Assembly (NCBI RefSeq): GCF_031020795.1
Contig: NZ_JAVHJP010000003.1
Span: 489,408-553,407 of the forward strand
Reading direction: 5' to 3'
Length of the DNA stretch: 64,000 nt
From: Hydrogenophaga pseudoflava
Lineage (GTDB): Bacteria > Pseudomonadota > Gammaproteobacteria > Burkholderiales > Burkholderiaceae_C
Shown here: positions 54,249 to 63,664 of the stretch, in pieces
How positions within the stretch are numbered: position 1 is the stretch's first letter
How the letters are laid out: the number at the start of each line of letters is the position of its first letter
Position numbers and translations under genes: made by a program
The notes under the pieces: model-generated
What the model saw: the letters and a program-made list of their open reading frames with translations, nothing else
Database searches by the model: none
What the model was told of the DNA's origin: nothing

Positions 54249-55160
54249 TCAGTGGCTTTTGATCATGGTGCCGAAGGGCTGGTCGCCCAGCACTTCGAGC
54301 AACAGGGCGTGCGGCACACGGCCGTCGATGATGTGCACCGCGTTCACGCCGCTCTTGGCGGCATCGAGCGCGCCGGCGATTTTGGGGATCATGCCGCCGC
54401 TGATGGTGCCGTCCTCGCACAGCTCGTCGATGCGGCGCGGCGTCAGCTCGGTCATCAGGTTGCCGGCCTTGTCCAGCACGCCGCGGATGTTGGTCAGCAT
54501 CAGCAGCTTCTCGGCCTGCAGCACGGTCGCCAGCTTGGCCGCCACCACGTCGGCGTTGATGTTGTAGCTCTCGTTCTTCTCGCCGAAGCCGATCGGGCTG
54601 ACCACGGGAATGAACTGGTCGTCCTGCAGCGCCTTCACCACCGAGGGGTCGATGCTGACGATGTCGCCGACCTGGCCCACATCGTGTTCGCGGCTGGGGT
54701 CCTGCGTATCGGCCAGTCGCAGTTTCTGCGCGCGGATCATGGCACCGTCGCGCCCCGTCAGGCCCACGGCCTTGCCACCAGCGGCGTTGATCAGGCCCAC
54801 GATGTCCTGCTGCACCTCGCCGCCGAGCACCCACTCGACCACCTCCATGGTCTCGGCATCGGTCACGCGCATGCCCTGGATGAACTCACCCTTCTTGCCC
54901 AGGCGCTGCAGCAGGGTCTCGATCTGCGGCCCCCCGCCGTGCACCACCACCGGGTTGATACCCACCAGCTTCAGCAGCACCACGTCTTCGGCAAAGTCCT
55001 GCTGCAGGGCGGGGTCGGTCATGGCGTTGCCGCCGTACTTGATGACCATGGTCTTGCCGTGGTACTTACGGATGTACGGCAGGGCCTGGGCGAGCAGCTC
55101 GGCCTTCTCGCGCGGCTGGACGTGGGACAGGTCGACGGGGGTGTGGTTCGGGCTGGTCAT
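54249..55160 (-). CDS. argB: Acetylglutamate kinase
   Basis: Second enzyme of arginine synthesis, phosphorylating N-acetyl-L-glutamate, 303 residues. The amino-acid-kinase motifs are [30 protein letters not shown] and [20 protein letters not shown], and the C-terminal [27 protein letters not shown] is complete. An N-terminal helix ([14 protein letters not shown]) is the kind found in arginine-inhibited hexameric forms, so feedback inhibition is likely. It is the first gene of the array. Confidence 0.98.
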   Translation of the reverse strand: MTSPNHTPVDLSHVQPREKAELLAQALPYIRKYHGKTMVIKYGGNAMTDPALQQDFAEDVVLLKLVGINPVVVHGGGPQIETLLQRLGKKGEFIQGMRVTDAETMEVVEWVLGGEVQQDIVGLINAAGGKAVGLTGRDGAMIRAQKLRLADTQDPSREHDVGQVGDIVSIDPSVVKALQDDQFIPVVSPIGFGEKNESYNINADVVAAKLATVLQAEKLLMLTNIRGVLDKAGNLMTELTPRRIDELCEDGTISGGMIPKIAGALDAAKSGVNAVHIIDGRVPHALLLEVLGDQPFGTMIKSH

Positions 55161-55225
55161 GGCGGATGAGTAGGAGAAAGCTGGAACTGCGAAATTCTAG
55201 GCCCCCACCCGCCCGGACCTGGCGG

Positions 55226-57211
55226 TCAGAAATGAATTCCGCGCATCATCTGCTGCATGGCGATGGCTTCGGGCGAGAGCTGCGGCTTGGCACCCTTCTC
55301 GCCCTTGGCGGCCGACGAGTCGGGGAACATGCGGAAGCTGGTGTTCATCACGATCTGCGCGATGCGGGGCACGAAGGCGTGCATGACCTGCCCCGTCACA
55401 CCCAGGCGCGTGGCGATGCGCACCGGCTTGAAGATGCAGGCCTGCGCGATCATGTCGGCCGCTTCTTCGGGCGACAGCGTCGGCACGTTCTTGTAGATCT
55501 GCGTCGGCGCGATCATGGGCGTGCGCACCAGCGGCATGTTGATGGTGGTGAAGCTCACGCCCTGGTCCGCGAACTCGCTGCTGGCGCAGCGCGTCCATGC
55601 ATCCAGCGCGGCCTTGCTGGCCACGTAGGCCGAGAAGCGCGGTGCGTTGGTCAGCACGCCGATGGAGCTGATGTTGACGATGTGGCCCTTGCGCTTGGCC
55701 ACCATGCCGGGCAACAGGCCCATGGTCACACGCAGGCAGCCGAAGTAGTTCAGCTGCATGGTGCGCTCGAAGTCGTGGAAACGGTCGTAGCTGCTCTCGA
55801 TGGCGCGGCGGATGGAGCGGCCGGCGTTGTTGACGAGGAAGTCGACGCCGCCGTGGTTCTGGATCAGCAACTGCACAAACCGGTCGCAGTCGGCCATGTC
55901 GGCGATGTCGGCCGGGTAGGCGACGAACTGGTAGCCCCTGGCCCGTGCTTCTGCACAGGCCTCGTCGAGCTTGTCCTGGTCCCGCCCGCAGATGATGGTG
56001 ACCGCGCCCGCCTCGGCGAACTTGTGGGCCGCCGCCAGGCCGATGCCCGAGCTGCCACCGGTCACCAGCACCACCTTGCCGCCCACCGTGCCACGCAGGC
56101 TGCGGTCGATGTGCAGGTCGGGGTCGAGGTGGCGCTCCCAGTAATCCCACAGGCGCCAGGCGTAGTCCTTGAGGTCGGGGCAGGCGATGCCGCTGCCCTT
56201 GAGCGCGGCCGTGGTCTCGCGGCAGTCGAAGCGCGTGGGGTAGTTGACGAAGGTCATCATGTCCTCCGGCAGCCCGAGGTCCTGCATCACCGCGCGGTAG
56301 ACACGGCGCACCGGCGCCAGCGCCATCAAGCCCTTCTTCACGCTCTTGGGGATGAAGCCCAGCAGCGCCGCGTTGACGAACAGGTTCATCTTGGGCGCAT
56401 GGGCCGCCTTGCTCAGGATGTCCAGCACGTCGCCGACGCGGTAGCCCATCGGGTCCACCAGGTGGAAGCAGCCCCCGCTGCCGCGTTTCTGGTGGCTGAT
56501 GTGGTCCAGCGCGTTGACCACGAAGTCCACCGGCACGATGTTGATGCGCCCCCCTTCCAGGCCCACGCTGGGCATCCAGGGCGGCAGGATCTGGCGCATG
56601 CGCTGGATCAGTTTGAAGAAGTAGTAAGGGCCGTCGATCTTGTCCATCTCGCCGGTTCGGCTGTCGCCCACCACCGCGGCGGGCCGGTACACCGTCCAGG
56701 GGATCTTGCATTCCTGGCGCACGATCTTCTCGCTCTCGTGCTTGGTCATGAAGTACGGGTGGTCGAGCCCTTCCGCCTCCTCGAACATGTCCTCGCGGAA
56801 CACGCCTTCGTAGAGGCCGGCCGCGGCGATCGACGACACATGGTGGAAGTGCCCGGCGCCGATGGCCTTGGCGAACTCCACGGTGTTGCGCGTGCCGTCC
56901 ACGTTGACGGCGATCTGGCTCTCGGCGTCGGCCTCCAGGTCGTACACCGCGGCCAGGTGGTGGAAGTGGTCGATCTGGCCCTTGAGCGCCTTGATGTCCT
57001 CCGCGCTCACGCCCAGCTTCTTCGCCGTCAGGTCGCCGAACACCGGGACGGCGCGGGTCGCGCCCACGCCCCAGAACTCGCGCAGCTCCGCGACCTTGCC
57101 TTCACTTTCCCTGCGCAGCAGGAAGTGCACCACCGCCCCCTTGCGCTCCAGCAGTTTCTTGACAAGGCGTTTGCCGATGAAGCCGGTGGCGCCGGTGACG
57201 AAATAGTGCAT
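55226..57211 (-). CDS. Fatty acyl-CoA reductase (alcohol-forming, Marinobacter FAR type)
   Basis: A 661-residue two-domain protein, the same size as the Marinobacter fatty acyl-CoA reductase. Domain 1 (1-370) is a male-sterility/FAR reductase with TGATGFIGKRLVKKLLER, FHHLAAVYDL, HHVSSIAAAG and the catalytic YFMTK (Tyr153, Lys157). Domain 2 (about 375-610) is a classical SDR with TGGSSGIG, NNAGRSIRRA, NISSIGVLTNAPRFSAY and YVASK. The two together reduce acyl-CoA through aldehyde to fatty alcohol. The linker (WDYWERHLDPDL) is conserved in this group. It is divergent from a phasin gene, which suggests a storage-lipid role such as wax-ester formation; no wax synthase is in the window. Confidence 0.9.
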   Translation of the reverse strand: MHYFVTGATGFIGKRLVKKLLERKGAVVHFLLRRESEGKVAELREFWGVGATRAVPVFGDLTAKKLGVSAEDIKALKGQIDHFHHLAAVYDLEADAESQIAVNVDGTRNTVEFAKAIGAGHFHHVSSIAAAGLYEGVFREDMFEEAEGLDHPYFMTKHESEKIVRQECKIPWTVYRPAAVVGDSRTGEMDKIDGPYYFFKLIQRMRQILPPWMPSVGLEGGRINIVPVDFVVNALDHISHQKRGSGGCFHLVDPMGYRVGDVLDILSKAAHAPKMNLFVNAALLGFIPKSVKKGLMALAPVRRVYRAVMQDLGLPEDMMTFVNYPTRFDCRETTAALKGSGIACPDLKDYAWRLWDYWERHLDPDLHIDRSLRGTVGGKVVLVTGGSSGIGLAAAHKFAEAGAVTIICGRDQDKLDEACAEARARGYQFVAYPADIADMADCDRFVQLLIQNHGGVDFLVNNAGRSIRRAIESSYDRFHDFERTMQLNYFGCLRVTMGLLPGMVAKRKGHIVNISSIGVLTNAPRFSAYVASKAALDAWTRCASSEFADQGVSFTTINMPLVRTPMIAPTQIYKNVPTLSPEEAADMIAQACIFKPVRIATRLGVTGQVMHAFVPRIAQIVMNTSFRMFPDSSAAKGEKGAKPQLSPEAIAMQQMMRGIHF

Positions 57212-57418
57212 CAATGTACTCCTGCGGTGGTGTGTATCGGGGACAGCCGTGCATTGTTCACCACCGGCCAGGGCCACCGGTTCAGCAGAAACCCGTGGCG
57301 CACACCCCCTGTTTTTAGTCGCAGGCCCCTACACAGCCACGGCACGGCGGCCGTACAGTGCCGTCACCGAGAGGCACGCCAAGCCTCCGTCCCGATCCAC
57401 CCCGTTCACGGAGCTTCC

Positions 57419-57967
57419 ATGGTCACCAAGACTCGCAAATCCGGCACCGCCAGCACCGGTGCCACCGCCTCCGCATCGCCGCTGTCCGGCGCGATCAAGG
57501 ATTCCGCCCAGCAGATCTGGCTGGCCGGTTTGGGTGCCTTTTCCAAGGCACAGGCCGAAGGCGGCAAGGCCTTCGAGACCCTGGTCAAGGAAGGCCTGTC
57601 GATGCAGCGCAAGACGCAGGCCGTGGCCGAAGAACGGATCAACGAAGCCACGCAGCGCATGACCAACATGGCCAGCGACATCGGCAGCAAGGCCGCCGGC
57701 CAGTGGGACAAGCTCGAGAACATCTTCGAGGACCGCGTGGCCAAGGCGCTGAACAAGCTGGGTGTGCCCTCGGCCCGCGACATCGAGGCGCTGATCGAGC
57801 GCATCGACGCCCTCAGCGCCGCGGTGGCCGGCGACAGTGGCAAGACTGTGAAGGCCGCTGCACCGCGCAAGGCTGCAGCGCCGAAGTCCGCGGCCAAGGC
57901 CGCCCCGAAAGAGGCCGGAGCCAAGCCCGCCCGCAAGGCCCCGGCGCGCGCCAGGAAGGCCGCATGA
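57419..57967 (+). CDS. Phasin-family polyhydroxyalkanoate granule protein (PhaF/PhaI-like)
   Basis: A 182-residue phasin. The phasin domain (about 25-130) is an amphipathic helical region (QQIWLAGLGAFSKAQAEGGKAFETLV, then VAKALNKLGVPSARDIEALI). The C-terminal tail (about 140-182) is Ala/Lys/Pro-rich with KAAAPK-type repeats, like the DNA-binding tail of PhaF. It would coat granules and may link them to the nucleoid. A strong terminator follows. It is divergent from the fatty acyl-CoA reductase across a 207-bp gap in which I saw no clear operator. Confidence 0.9.
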   Translation: MVTKTRKSGTASTGATASASPLSGAIKDSAQQIWLAGLGAFSKAQAEGGKAFETLVKEGLSMQRKTQAVAEERINEATQRMTNMASDIGSKAAGQWDKLENIFEDRVAKALNKLGVPSARDIEALIERIDALSAAVAGDSGKTVKAAAPRKAAAPKSAAKAAPKEAGAKPARKAPARARKAA

Positions 57968-58002
57968 ACGCTGCGACCGTGTGACGCACGGCTGAGCACA
58001 CA

Positions 58003-58026
58003 GGGGCGCCAGGCGCCCCTTTTTTT
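58003..58026 (+). terminator. Rho-independent terminator after the phasin gene
   Basis: The palindrome GGGGCGCC-A-GGCGCCCC is followed by seven T. It is 35 bp after the phasin stop and upstream of the patatin gene, so the two genes are separate units. Confidence 0.92.
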
Positions 58027-58088
58027 CGTCCGCCCGGACTGCTGCAACGCAACACCCACCGCCACTGTGGCGGTCTACACTCGACCGC

Positions 58089-59297
58089 ATGACGCCTCCC
58101 CGCCCCCGTTCGACACGGCGTTCCCGCCCGGCTTCCCGCATCGCGCTGGCCTTCGCCGGCGGCGGTCCGCTGGGTGCGATCTACGAGATCGGTGCACTGT
58201 GCGCCCTGGAAGACTGCCTGCGCGGACTGGACTTCAACGGTTGCGACCACTACATCGGCGTGTCGGCCGGCGGTTTCATCGCCGCGGGTCTGGTCAACGG
58301 CATCACGCCGCGCCAGCTGTGCGAGTCCTTCATCGAGGACCGGCTGGGCGACGACCACTTCGACCCTGCGTGGCTGATGCGCCCGGCCTGGCGTGAGTTC
58401 ATCGAACGCGCGCAGCGCGTGCCCGCCCTGATGGGTGGCGCGCTGTGGGCCTGGGCCGCCCAGGGCAAGCGCTTCACCAACGCCTTTGAGCGAATGGGCG
58501 CAGCGCTGCCCACCGGCGTGCTCGACAACGAGGACATCCACGAACAGATCCAACGCCTGTTCAACAAGCCCGGCCGCAGCAACGATTTCCGCCGGCTGCG
58601 CGCCCGCCTGACCCTGGTGGCCACCGAGCTGGACACCGGCGAGGCCACACCTTTTGGTCGCCCGGGCTGGGACCATGTGCCCATCTCGCGCGCCATCCAG
58701 GCCAGCGCCGCCCTGCCCGGCCTGTTCCCGCCGGTGGTCATCGACGGTCGACACTATGTGGACGGCGCGCTCAAGAAAACCGTGCACGCCACGGTCGCGC
58801 TGGATGAGGGGGTGGACCTGCTGCTGTGCCTGAACCCGTTGGTGCCGTTCCACGCCGGCGCCGGCAGCGAACACATTCCCTCGCTGGTCGAGGGCGGGCT
58901 GCCGGCGGTCATGAGCCAGACCTTCCGCTCGATGATCCACTCCCGCCTGGCGCTGGGTTTCAAGCATTACGAGCGGGCCTACCCAGGCACCGACATCGTG
59001 CTGATCGAACCCGACCAGCGCGACGCCGAGCTGTTCTTCGCCAACACCTTCAGCTACCGCCAGCGCCGCGAGCTGGCCGAACACGCCTTCCAGCAGACCC
59101 GCCAGCTGCTGCGCGACCGCGCCGGCCACCTGGGGCCGACGCTGGCGCGGCACGGCATCACCCTGGACGCCGCCGCCCTGAGTGACCCGCTGCGGCGGCT
59201 GCTGCCCGCCGAACCGGTGCGGCGCGACACGGCGGTGGAACGCCTGCGCAGTACCCTGGACACCCTCGAACAACGGCTGCAGACGCAGCGCGCCTGA
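58089..59297 (+). CDS. Cytoplasmic patatin-like phospholipase
   Basis: A 402-residue patatin protein without a signal peptide (basic N-terminus PRPRSTRRSRPASR). The oxyanion loop is AGGGPLGA (23-30), the nucleophile Ser59 in GVSAGG and the acid Asp225 in VDGALKK. A C-terminal helical part (about 300-402) contains ELFFANTFSYRQRRELAEHAF. Such proteins often neighbour PHA genes and may act on granule-surface phospholipids or polymer. The stop is followed almost directly by a TetR gene (1 bp), so the two are co-transcribed. Confidence 0.9.
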   Translation: MTPPRPRSTRRSRPASRIALAFAGGGPLGAIYEIGALCALEDCLRGLDFNGCDHYIGVSAGGFIAAGLVNGITPRQLCESFIEDRLGDDHFDPAWLMRPAWREFIERAQRVPALMGGALWAWAAQGKRFTNAFERMGAALPTGVLDNEDIHEQIQRLFNKPGRSNDFRRLRARLTLVATELDTGEATPFGRPGWDHVPISRAIQASAALPGLFPPVVIDGRHYVDGALKKTVHATVALDEGVDLLLCLNPLVPFHAGAGSEHIPSLVEGGLPAVMSQTFRSMIHSRLALGFKHYERAYPGTDIVLIEPDQRDAELFFANTFSYRQRRELAEHAFQQTRQLLRDRAGHLGPTLARHGITLDAAALSDPLRRLLPAEPVRRDTAVERLRSTLDTLEQRLQTQRA

Positions 59298-59298
59298 C

Positions 59299-59958
59299 AT
59301 GACCCGAAAAGCCCCCCGGCGCACGGCCGAACGCATCCTGGAAGTCACCCTCGCGCTGTTCAACCGCTTTGGCGAGCCCAACGTCTCCACCACGCTGATC
59401 TCTTCCGAACTGGGCATCAGCCCGGGCAACCTGTACTACCACTACCCCGCCAAGGACGAACTGATCAACTCGCTGTTCGAGCGCTACGAGAAGGCGCTCA
59501 ACGAGCTGCTGCAGGCCAGCGACGGGGTGCGCAACGTCGAGGACGCCTGGTTCTTCCTGCATTCGCTGTTCGAGATCGTCTGGGAGTACCGCTTCCTGTA
59601 CCGCGACCTCAACGACCTGCTGTCCAAGAACCGGCTGCTGGAAACGCGCTTCCAGGCGGTACTCAAAAACAAGATCCGTTCGGTGCGCAGCCTGCTCGGC
59701 AGCATGTCGCGCGCCGGCGCCATCGACCTCGACGCACGGGAACTCGAACCCACCGCCAACTGCATGGTGGTGCTGCTGACCTACTGGCTGAGCTTCGAAT
59801 ACGTGCGCGACCCACGCCATGCGCTGGAGCCGGACAACGCACAGGCCGCGCTGCTGCGCGGGGCCCAACACGTGCTCAATGTGCTGGCGCCCTACCTCGA
59901 AGCGGGCCAGCGCCAGCACCTGCTGCAGCTCACGGGCGCCTACCACACGGCACCCTGA
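59299..59958 (+). CDS. TetR-family regulator
   Basis: A 219-residue TetR protein. The HTH is at about residues 10-55 (AERILEVTLALFNRFGEPNVSTTLISSELGI then GNLYYHYPAKDELINSLF). The C-terminal domain with DAWFFLHSLFEIVWEYRFLYRDLNDLLSKN corresponds to the TetR_C type in PF13972 proteins, a group frequently found with phasin and PHA genes. Immediate linkage to the patatin gene suggests it regulates granule or lipid genes here. Target sites were not identified. Confidence 0.9.
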   Translation: MTRKAPRRTAERILEVTLALFNRFGEPNVSTTLISSELGISPGNLYYHYPAKDELINSLFERYEKALNELLQASDGVRNVEDAWFFLHSLFEIVWEYRFLYRDLNDLLSKNRLLETRFQAVLKNKIRSVRSLLGSMSRAGAIDLDARELEPTANCMVVLLTYWLSFEYVRDPRHALEPDNAQAALLRGAQHVLNVLAPYLEAGQRQHLLQLTGAYHTAP

Positions 59959-59969
59959 CCGGCGCGGGG

Positions 59970-61079
59970 CTAAGGCAACGGGCTGCGGCGCAGTCCGTCC
60001 ACGGCCTGGAACAGGGCCTGGCGAGCCTGTGACACCACCTGTGCGCGCCAGTCGTCGGAGTCGACATAGAACGCATCCCGCATCCGTTTCTGGATCACGG
60101 TCCGCAGGCCGGCCGGGGCGTCCGGATGCAGCCGCATCCAATGGTCGCCGCGCAGGGCATTGAGCACGTCCAGCAGCGGCAGGGTGCCGTACTCCAGAGC
60201 GATCCCGGTGTACCGGGCCTGCGGGCATTCCTCGTAGACCGCGCTCCACATCAGCCCGGTCAGTCGCGCCGAGGCGGAACTGCCGTCGTAGATCGAGGTC
60301 ACCGGCGTCTGGCCGTCGCCGCCCCACCAGGCCCGGGCGCGCTGCAGGGCCGCGTCGTCGTCGCGGCAGGCGAAGATACGCTCGCCCAGGCCGCTGGGGC
60401 CCAGCCCGGTGTGCAGGTCGATCCAGGCGATGTGATGGGCACGGCGCCCGTGTTCGCGCAGTACCCCGCGCAGCGTGCGCTGGCTCCAGGTCGGTTCGGT
60501 GCCACCGAAGAACAGGCCGTCGGGGTGGCTGTGCTGCCCCTGCGAGACCGCGCTCTGGTACGCGCCCAGGCCCTTGCGTCCGATGAAGCGTGCGATGACC
60601 GCCTCGTTCTCGGCTGCCGGCGGCCAGACCGCCGGCAGCAGGAACGGATGCAACTCGTCGTAGGCCGGGTTTTCGGGCAGCGGGCGCGAGAAATCCTGGA
60701 AATTGCGGTTGAGATCGACGTTGTCTTCCGTCACCCGGCGCAGGTGCGAGAAGCCATGGGGATTGAGCGCATGGATGTACAGCACCGCCACACCGGCATC
60801 GCGGGCATGGGCCCGCCAGTCGGCATCGTGGGCCGCAAACACCTGGATGCCCGATCCGCAGAAGCCCTCGATGCCATGGCAGCCGCTGCTGACGATCAGC
60901 AGGCGCTCGGCGTCCGGCGGGCCGTCCAGGGCCACGTCCATGGCCAGGGTCTCCTGTTCGCGCCCGGGCAGCGGGTGGTTGTGGCTGCTGATGGCCATGC
61001 CCGCTGCGGCCGCGCCTTCCAGGAACTGCACGCGCGACCGGGCGTAGGTCGGCGCGAAGGCGGACTGCGGATTGATCAT
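59970..61079 (-). CDS. DUF2817 (M14-like) metallopeptidase family protein
   Basis: A 369-residue protein of the DUF2817 family, related to zinc carboxypeptidases. Candidate zinc-binding residues are in SSGCHGIEGFCGSG (His and Glu), with the later WIDLHTGLGPSG His and ALEYGT Glu as the second metal and catalytic positions. VDLNRNFQDF is another M14-like signature. No signal peptide is seen, so it acts in the cytoplasm. It overlaps the stop of the upstream M20 gene by 4 bp. Together the two may hydrolyse a peptide or amidated acid brought in by the receptor encoded upstream. Confidence 0.87.
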   Translation of the reverse strand: MINPQSAFAPTYARSRVQFLEGAAAAGMAISSHNHPLPGREQETLAMDVALDGPPDAERLLIVSSGCHGIEGFCGSGIQVFAAHDADWRAHARDAGVAVLYIHALNPHGFSHLRRVTEDNVDLNRNFQDFSRPLPENPAYDELHPFLLPAVWPPAAENEAVIARFIGRKGLGAYQSAVSQGQHSHPDGLFFGGTEPTWSQRTLRGVLREHGRRAHHIAWIDLHTGLGPSGLGERIFACRDDDAALQRARAWWGGDGQTPVTSIYDGSSASARLTGLMWSAVYEECPQARYTGIALEYGTLPLLDVLNALRGDHWMRLHPDAPAGLRTVIQKRMRDAFYVDSDDWRAQVVSQARQALFQAVDGLRRSPLP

Positions 61080-62290
61080 GCCGCGTCCCTGCGCGGCTGC
61101 GACAGCCACTGCTCGGCCAGGCGCACCCAGAACGTGGCGCCCAGCGGAATCAGGTCGTCATTGAAGTCGTAGCTCGGGTTGTGCAGCGTGCAGGGGCCAC
61201 CCCCGTGGCCGATTTCGCGGTGCGCGCCCTCGCCGTTGGCGATGAAGAGGTAGCAGCCCGGCCGGGCCTGCAGCATGTAGGCAAAGTCTTCCGCCCCCAT
61301 GGTCGGCTCCTGCACCAGCACCTGCTCGGAACCGACGATGCCCGTCAGCACCTCGCGCACGAACGCGGTCTCGGCCGCGTGGTTGACCGTTGGCGGGTAG
61401 TTGCGGTGGAACCGGAACTCACAAGTGGCCCCAAAGGCGGCGCAGGTGTGTTCGGCGATCTCCTGCATGCGCCGCTCGATCAGGTCCAGCACCTCGTAGG
61501 TGAAGGTGCGCACCGTGCCCTGGATCTCGCAGCTGTCGGGCACCACGTTGGTGGCTTCGCCGGTGTGGATCATGGTCACGCTGATCACGCCGGCATCGAC
61601 CGGCTTCTTGTTGCGCGTGATGATGGTCTGAAAGGCCTGCACCATCTGGCAGGCCACAGGCACCGGGTCGATGCCGTTGTGCGGCAGAGCGGCATGCGAG
61701 CCCTTGCCGCGGATGGTGATGTGGAACTCGTTGCTCGAGGCCATCACCGGTCCGGCGCTGGCGGCGAAACTGCCCACCGGCATGCCGGGCCAGTTGTGCA
61801 TGCCGAACACCGCCTCGACCGGGAACCGCTCGAACAGACCGTCCTTGATCATCTCGCGCGCGCCACCGCCTCCCTCCTCGGCAGGCTGGAAGATCAGATA
61901 GACCGTGCCGTCGAAGTGGCGGTGCTGCGCGAAGTGCTGGGCCGCCGCCAGCAGCATGGCGGTGTGGCCGTCGTGGCCGCAGGCGTGCATCTTGCCCGCG
62001 TGCTGGCTCGCGTGGGGGAACTGGTTGTGCTCCTGCATGGGCAGCGCGTCCATGTCGGCGCGCAGGCCGATGGCGCGGCCGCAGGCCCCGCCGTCGCGCC
62101 CGTGCACGATGCCCACCACACCGGTGGTGCCCATGCCCCGGTGCACCGGGATGCCCCACTCGGTCAGCTTGGCCGCGACCACCTCGGCGGTGCGCACCTC
62201 TTCAAAACAGAGTTCGGGATGGGCGTGGATGTCGCGGCGCACGGCGGCGATGGCCGCGGACTGGGTCAGGATGGAATCGATCAGCTGCAT
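61076..62290 (-). CDS. M20-family amidohydrolase (HipO/IAA-amino acid hydrolase-like)
   Basis: A 404-residue metal-dependent amidohydrolase. Active-site elements are complete: the metal Cys/His cluster HACGHDGHTAM, QPAEEGGGGA with the catalytic Glu pair, the dimerisation-domain GKGSHAALPHNGIDP and the C-terminal MGAEDFAYML. These enzymes release amino acids from N-acyl conjugates such as hippurate. It shares a 4-bp overlap with the DUF2817 gene. The receptor gene at 62393 lies 102 bp upstream on the same strand and may be part of the same unit. Confidence 0.93.
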   Translation of the reverse strand: MQLIDSILTQSAAIAAVRRDIHAHPELCFEEVRTAEVVAAKLTEWGIPVHRGMGTTGVVGIVHGRDGGACGRAIGLRADMDALPMQEHNQFPHASQHAGKMHACGHDGHTAMLLAAAQHFAQHRHFDGTVYLIFQPAEEGGGGAREMIKDGLFERFPVEAVFGMHNWPGMPVGSFAASAGPVMASSNEFHITIRGKGSHAALPHNGIDPVPVACQMVQAFQTIITRNKKPVDAGVISVTMIHTGEATNVVPDSCEIQGTVRTFTYEVLDLIERRMQEIAEHTCAAFGATCEFRFHRNYPPTVNHAAETAFVREVLTGIVGSEQVLVQEPTMGAEDFAYMLQARPGCYLFIANGEGAHREIGHGGGPCTLHNPSYDFNDDLIPLGATFWVRLAEQWLSQPRRDAA

Positions 62291-62392
62291 GGTGTCCTCG
62301 TCTGCAAGAGGCCATGGTAGCCCTGCAACGCCATGGACACAGGTCCGCCCGCGACAACCCGGACCGGACCGGGGGTTGTGCGCGCCCCCGCC

Positions 62393-63538
62393 TCAGCGGC
62401 GAACCCGGCCGTCTTCGGTCAGCAGCGTCAGTTCGACAAAACGGGAACCGGTGTGTTTCTGCGGTCCGAAGTCGAGCGGGAAACCGCCGATGCTCACGTC
62501 CTTCATGCCCGCGATGGCATCGATGAAGGCCTCGCGACCGGCGCCGCGGGCGCGCTTGAGCCCTTCCACCAACACCTTCGCAGCCACGAAGCCCTCGATG
62601 CCGGAGTAATTGGGAGACACACCGCGCTGGTCCTTGAGCGCCGCCAGGTACTCGCCCGACAGCGGCGTGGCCGGCGAATAGGGAAAAGGCATCACCTGAC
62701 TGACCGCCACGCCCTTGGCCACCGCCCCCAGCTCGTCCAGCAGCGCCTGCGTGCCGACAAAGGAGACGTTGTAGAAGTTGCCCGCATAGCCCTGCTGGCG
62801 CGCCAGCCGGATGAACGTGGCACAGGCCTTGTACGCGCCGATCTGCACGATGGCCTCGGGCTTGACCGCGAGAACGTCCTTGAGTGCCTGCGCCACCTCG
62901 GTGCTGTTGCGCTCCACGGTACCCACCGCGGCCGGCTCCATACCGAGCGCCTTCAAGGCCCGCTGGACACCTTCGAGTCCGGCCTTGCCATAGGCGTCGT
63001 TCTGGTAGAACACCGCCACCCGCTTGATACCGATCGAGGTGACCTGCTTGACGATGGCGGCGGTCTCATCGAAGTACGAGGCCCTGACATGAATGGCGTA
63101 GCGGTTGAACGGCTCGCGCAGCGCCTGCGCGCCGGTGAACGGCGCAAAGAACGGCATCTTGGCTTCCGTGGCCAGTGGCAGGGCCGCCAGGCTGGAGGCG
63201 GTCCCGACATAGCCGAACAGGGCGAACACTCCGTCGGCGATGAACTGCTTGGTGTTGGCCACGCACCGCTCCGGCTCGTAGCCATCGTCCAGCCGTCTGA
63301 GCTCGATGCGGCGCCCGTTCACACCTCCGGCAGCATTGACCTGGTCGAAGTACAGCTGGGCCCCCAGATTGAACTGCAGCCCCAGTTGCGCGGACGGCCC
63401 GGTCAAGGGCGCCGACTGTCCCAGCACGATGGCCCCCGACCCGGCGGCCGCCTGGGCCCACGCGGAACCGGCAACACTGGCCAAGGTGGAAGCCCCAAGA
63501 CAGGCGCCCAGTGAAGAAAGAACCCGACGACGTTGCAT
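62393..63538 (-). CDS. Liv-type ABC transporter substrate-binding protein
   Basis: A 381-residue periplasmic receptor (Peripla_BP_6). The signal peptide begins with MQRRRVLSSLGA, an Arg-rich start often seen in Burkholderiales receptors, and ends VAGSAWAQA. Mature landmarks are VLGQSAPLTGPSAQLGLQF, NAAGGVNGRRIELRRLDDGY and FAPFTGAQALREPF. No permease or ATPase genes are adjacent, so it probably works with a shared Liv transporter. Linked M20 and DUF2817 genes suggest an acylated amino acid or small peptide as ligand; that is inference. Confidence 0.92.
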   Translation of the reverse strand: MQRRRVLSSLGACLGASTLASVAGSAWAQAAAGSGAIVLGQSAPLTGPSAQLGLQFNLGAQLYFDQVNAAGGVNGRRIELRRLDDGYEPERCVANTKQFIADGVFALFGYVGTASSLAALPLATEAKMPFFAPFTGAQALREPFNRYAIHVRASYFDETAAIVKQVTSIGIKRVAVFYQNDAYGKAGLEGVQRALKALGMEPAAVGTVERNSTEVAQALKDVLAVKPEAIVQIGAYKACATFIRLARQQGYAGNFYNVSFVGTQALLDELGAVAKGVAVSQVMPFPYSPATPLSGEYLAALKDQRGVSPNYSGIEGFVAAKVLVEGLKRARGAGREAFIDAIAGMKDVSIGGFPLDFGPQKHTGSRFVELTLLTEDGRVRR

Positions 63539-63664
63539 CCAGAGACTCCTGATATGCTTTTTTGAGCAGCCCAAGGTGTCACCCCGTTCGTAACAGGACG
63601 TCACCAGACTTGCGAAGCCTACTACATAGGTTCCGCCCCGCCTATACGCCATTCACCGCATTTC

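Noticed and set aside
55166-57967. A 933-codon plus-strand frame running through the region opposite the fatty acyl-CoA reductase into the phasin gene
   Set aside because: Only its last 182 codons are a real protein (phasin, start 57419). The rest is an antisense shadow rich in His, Val and Arg.
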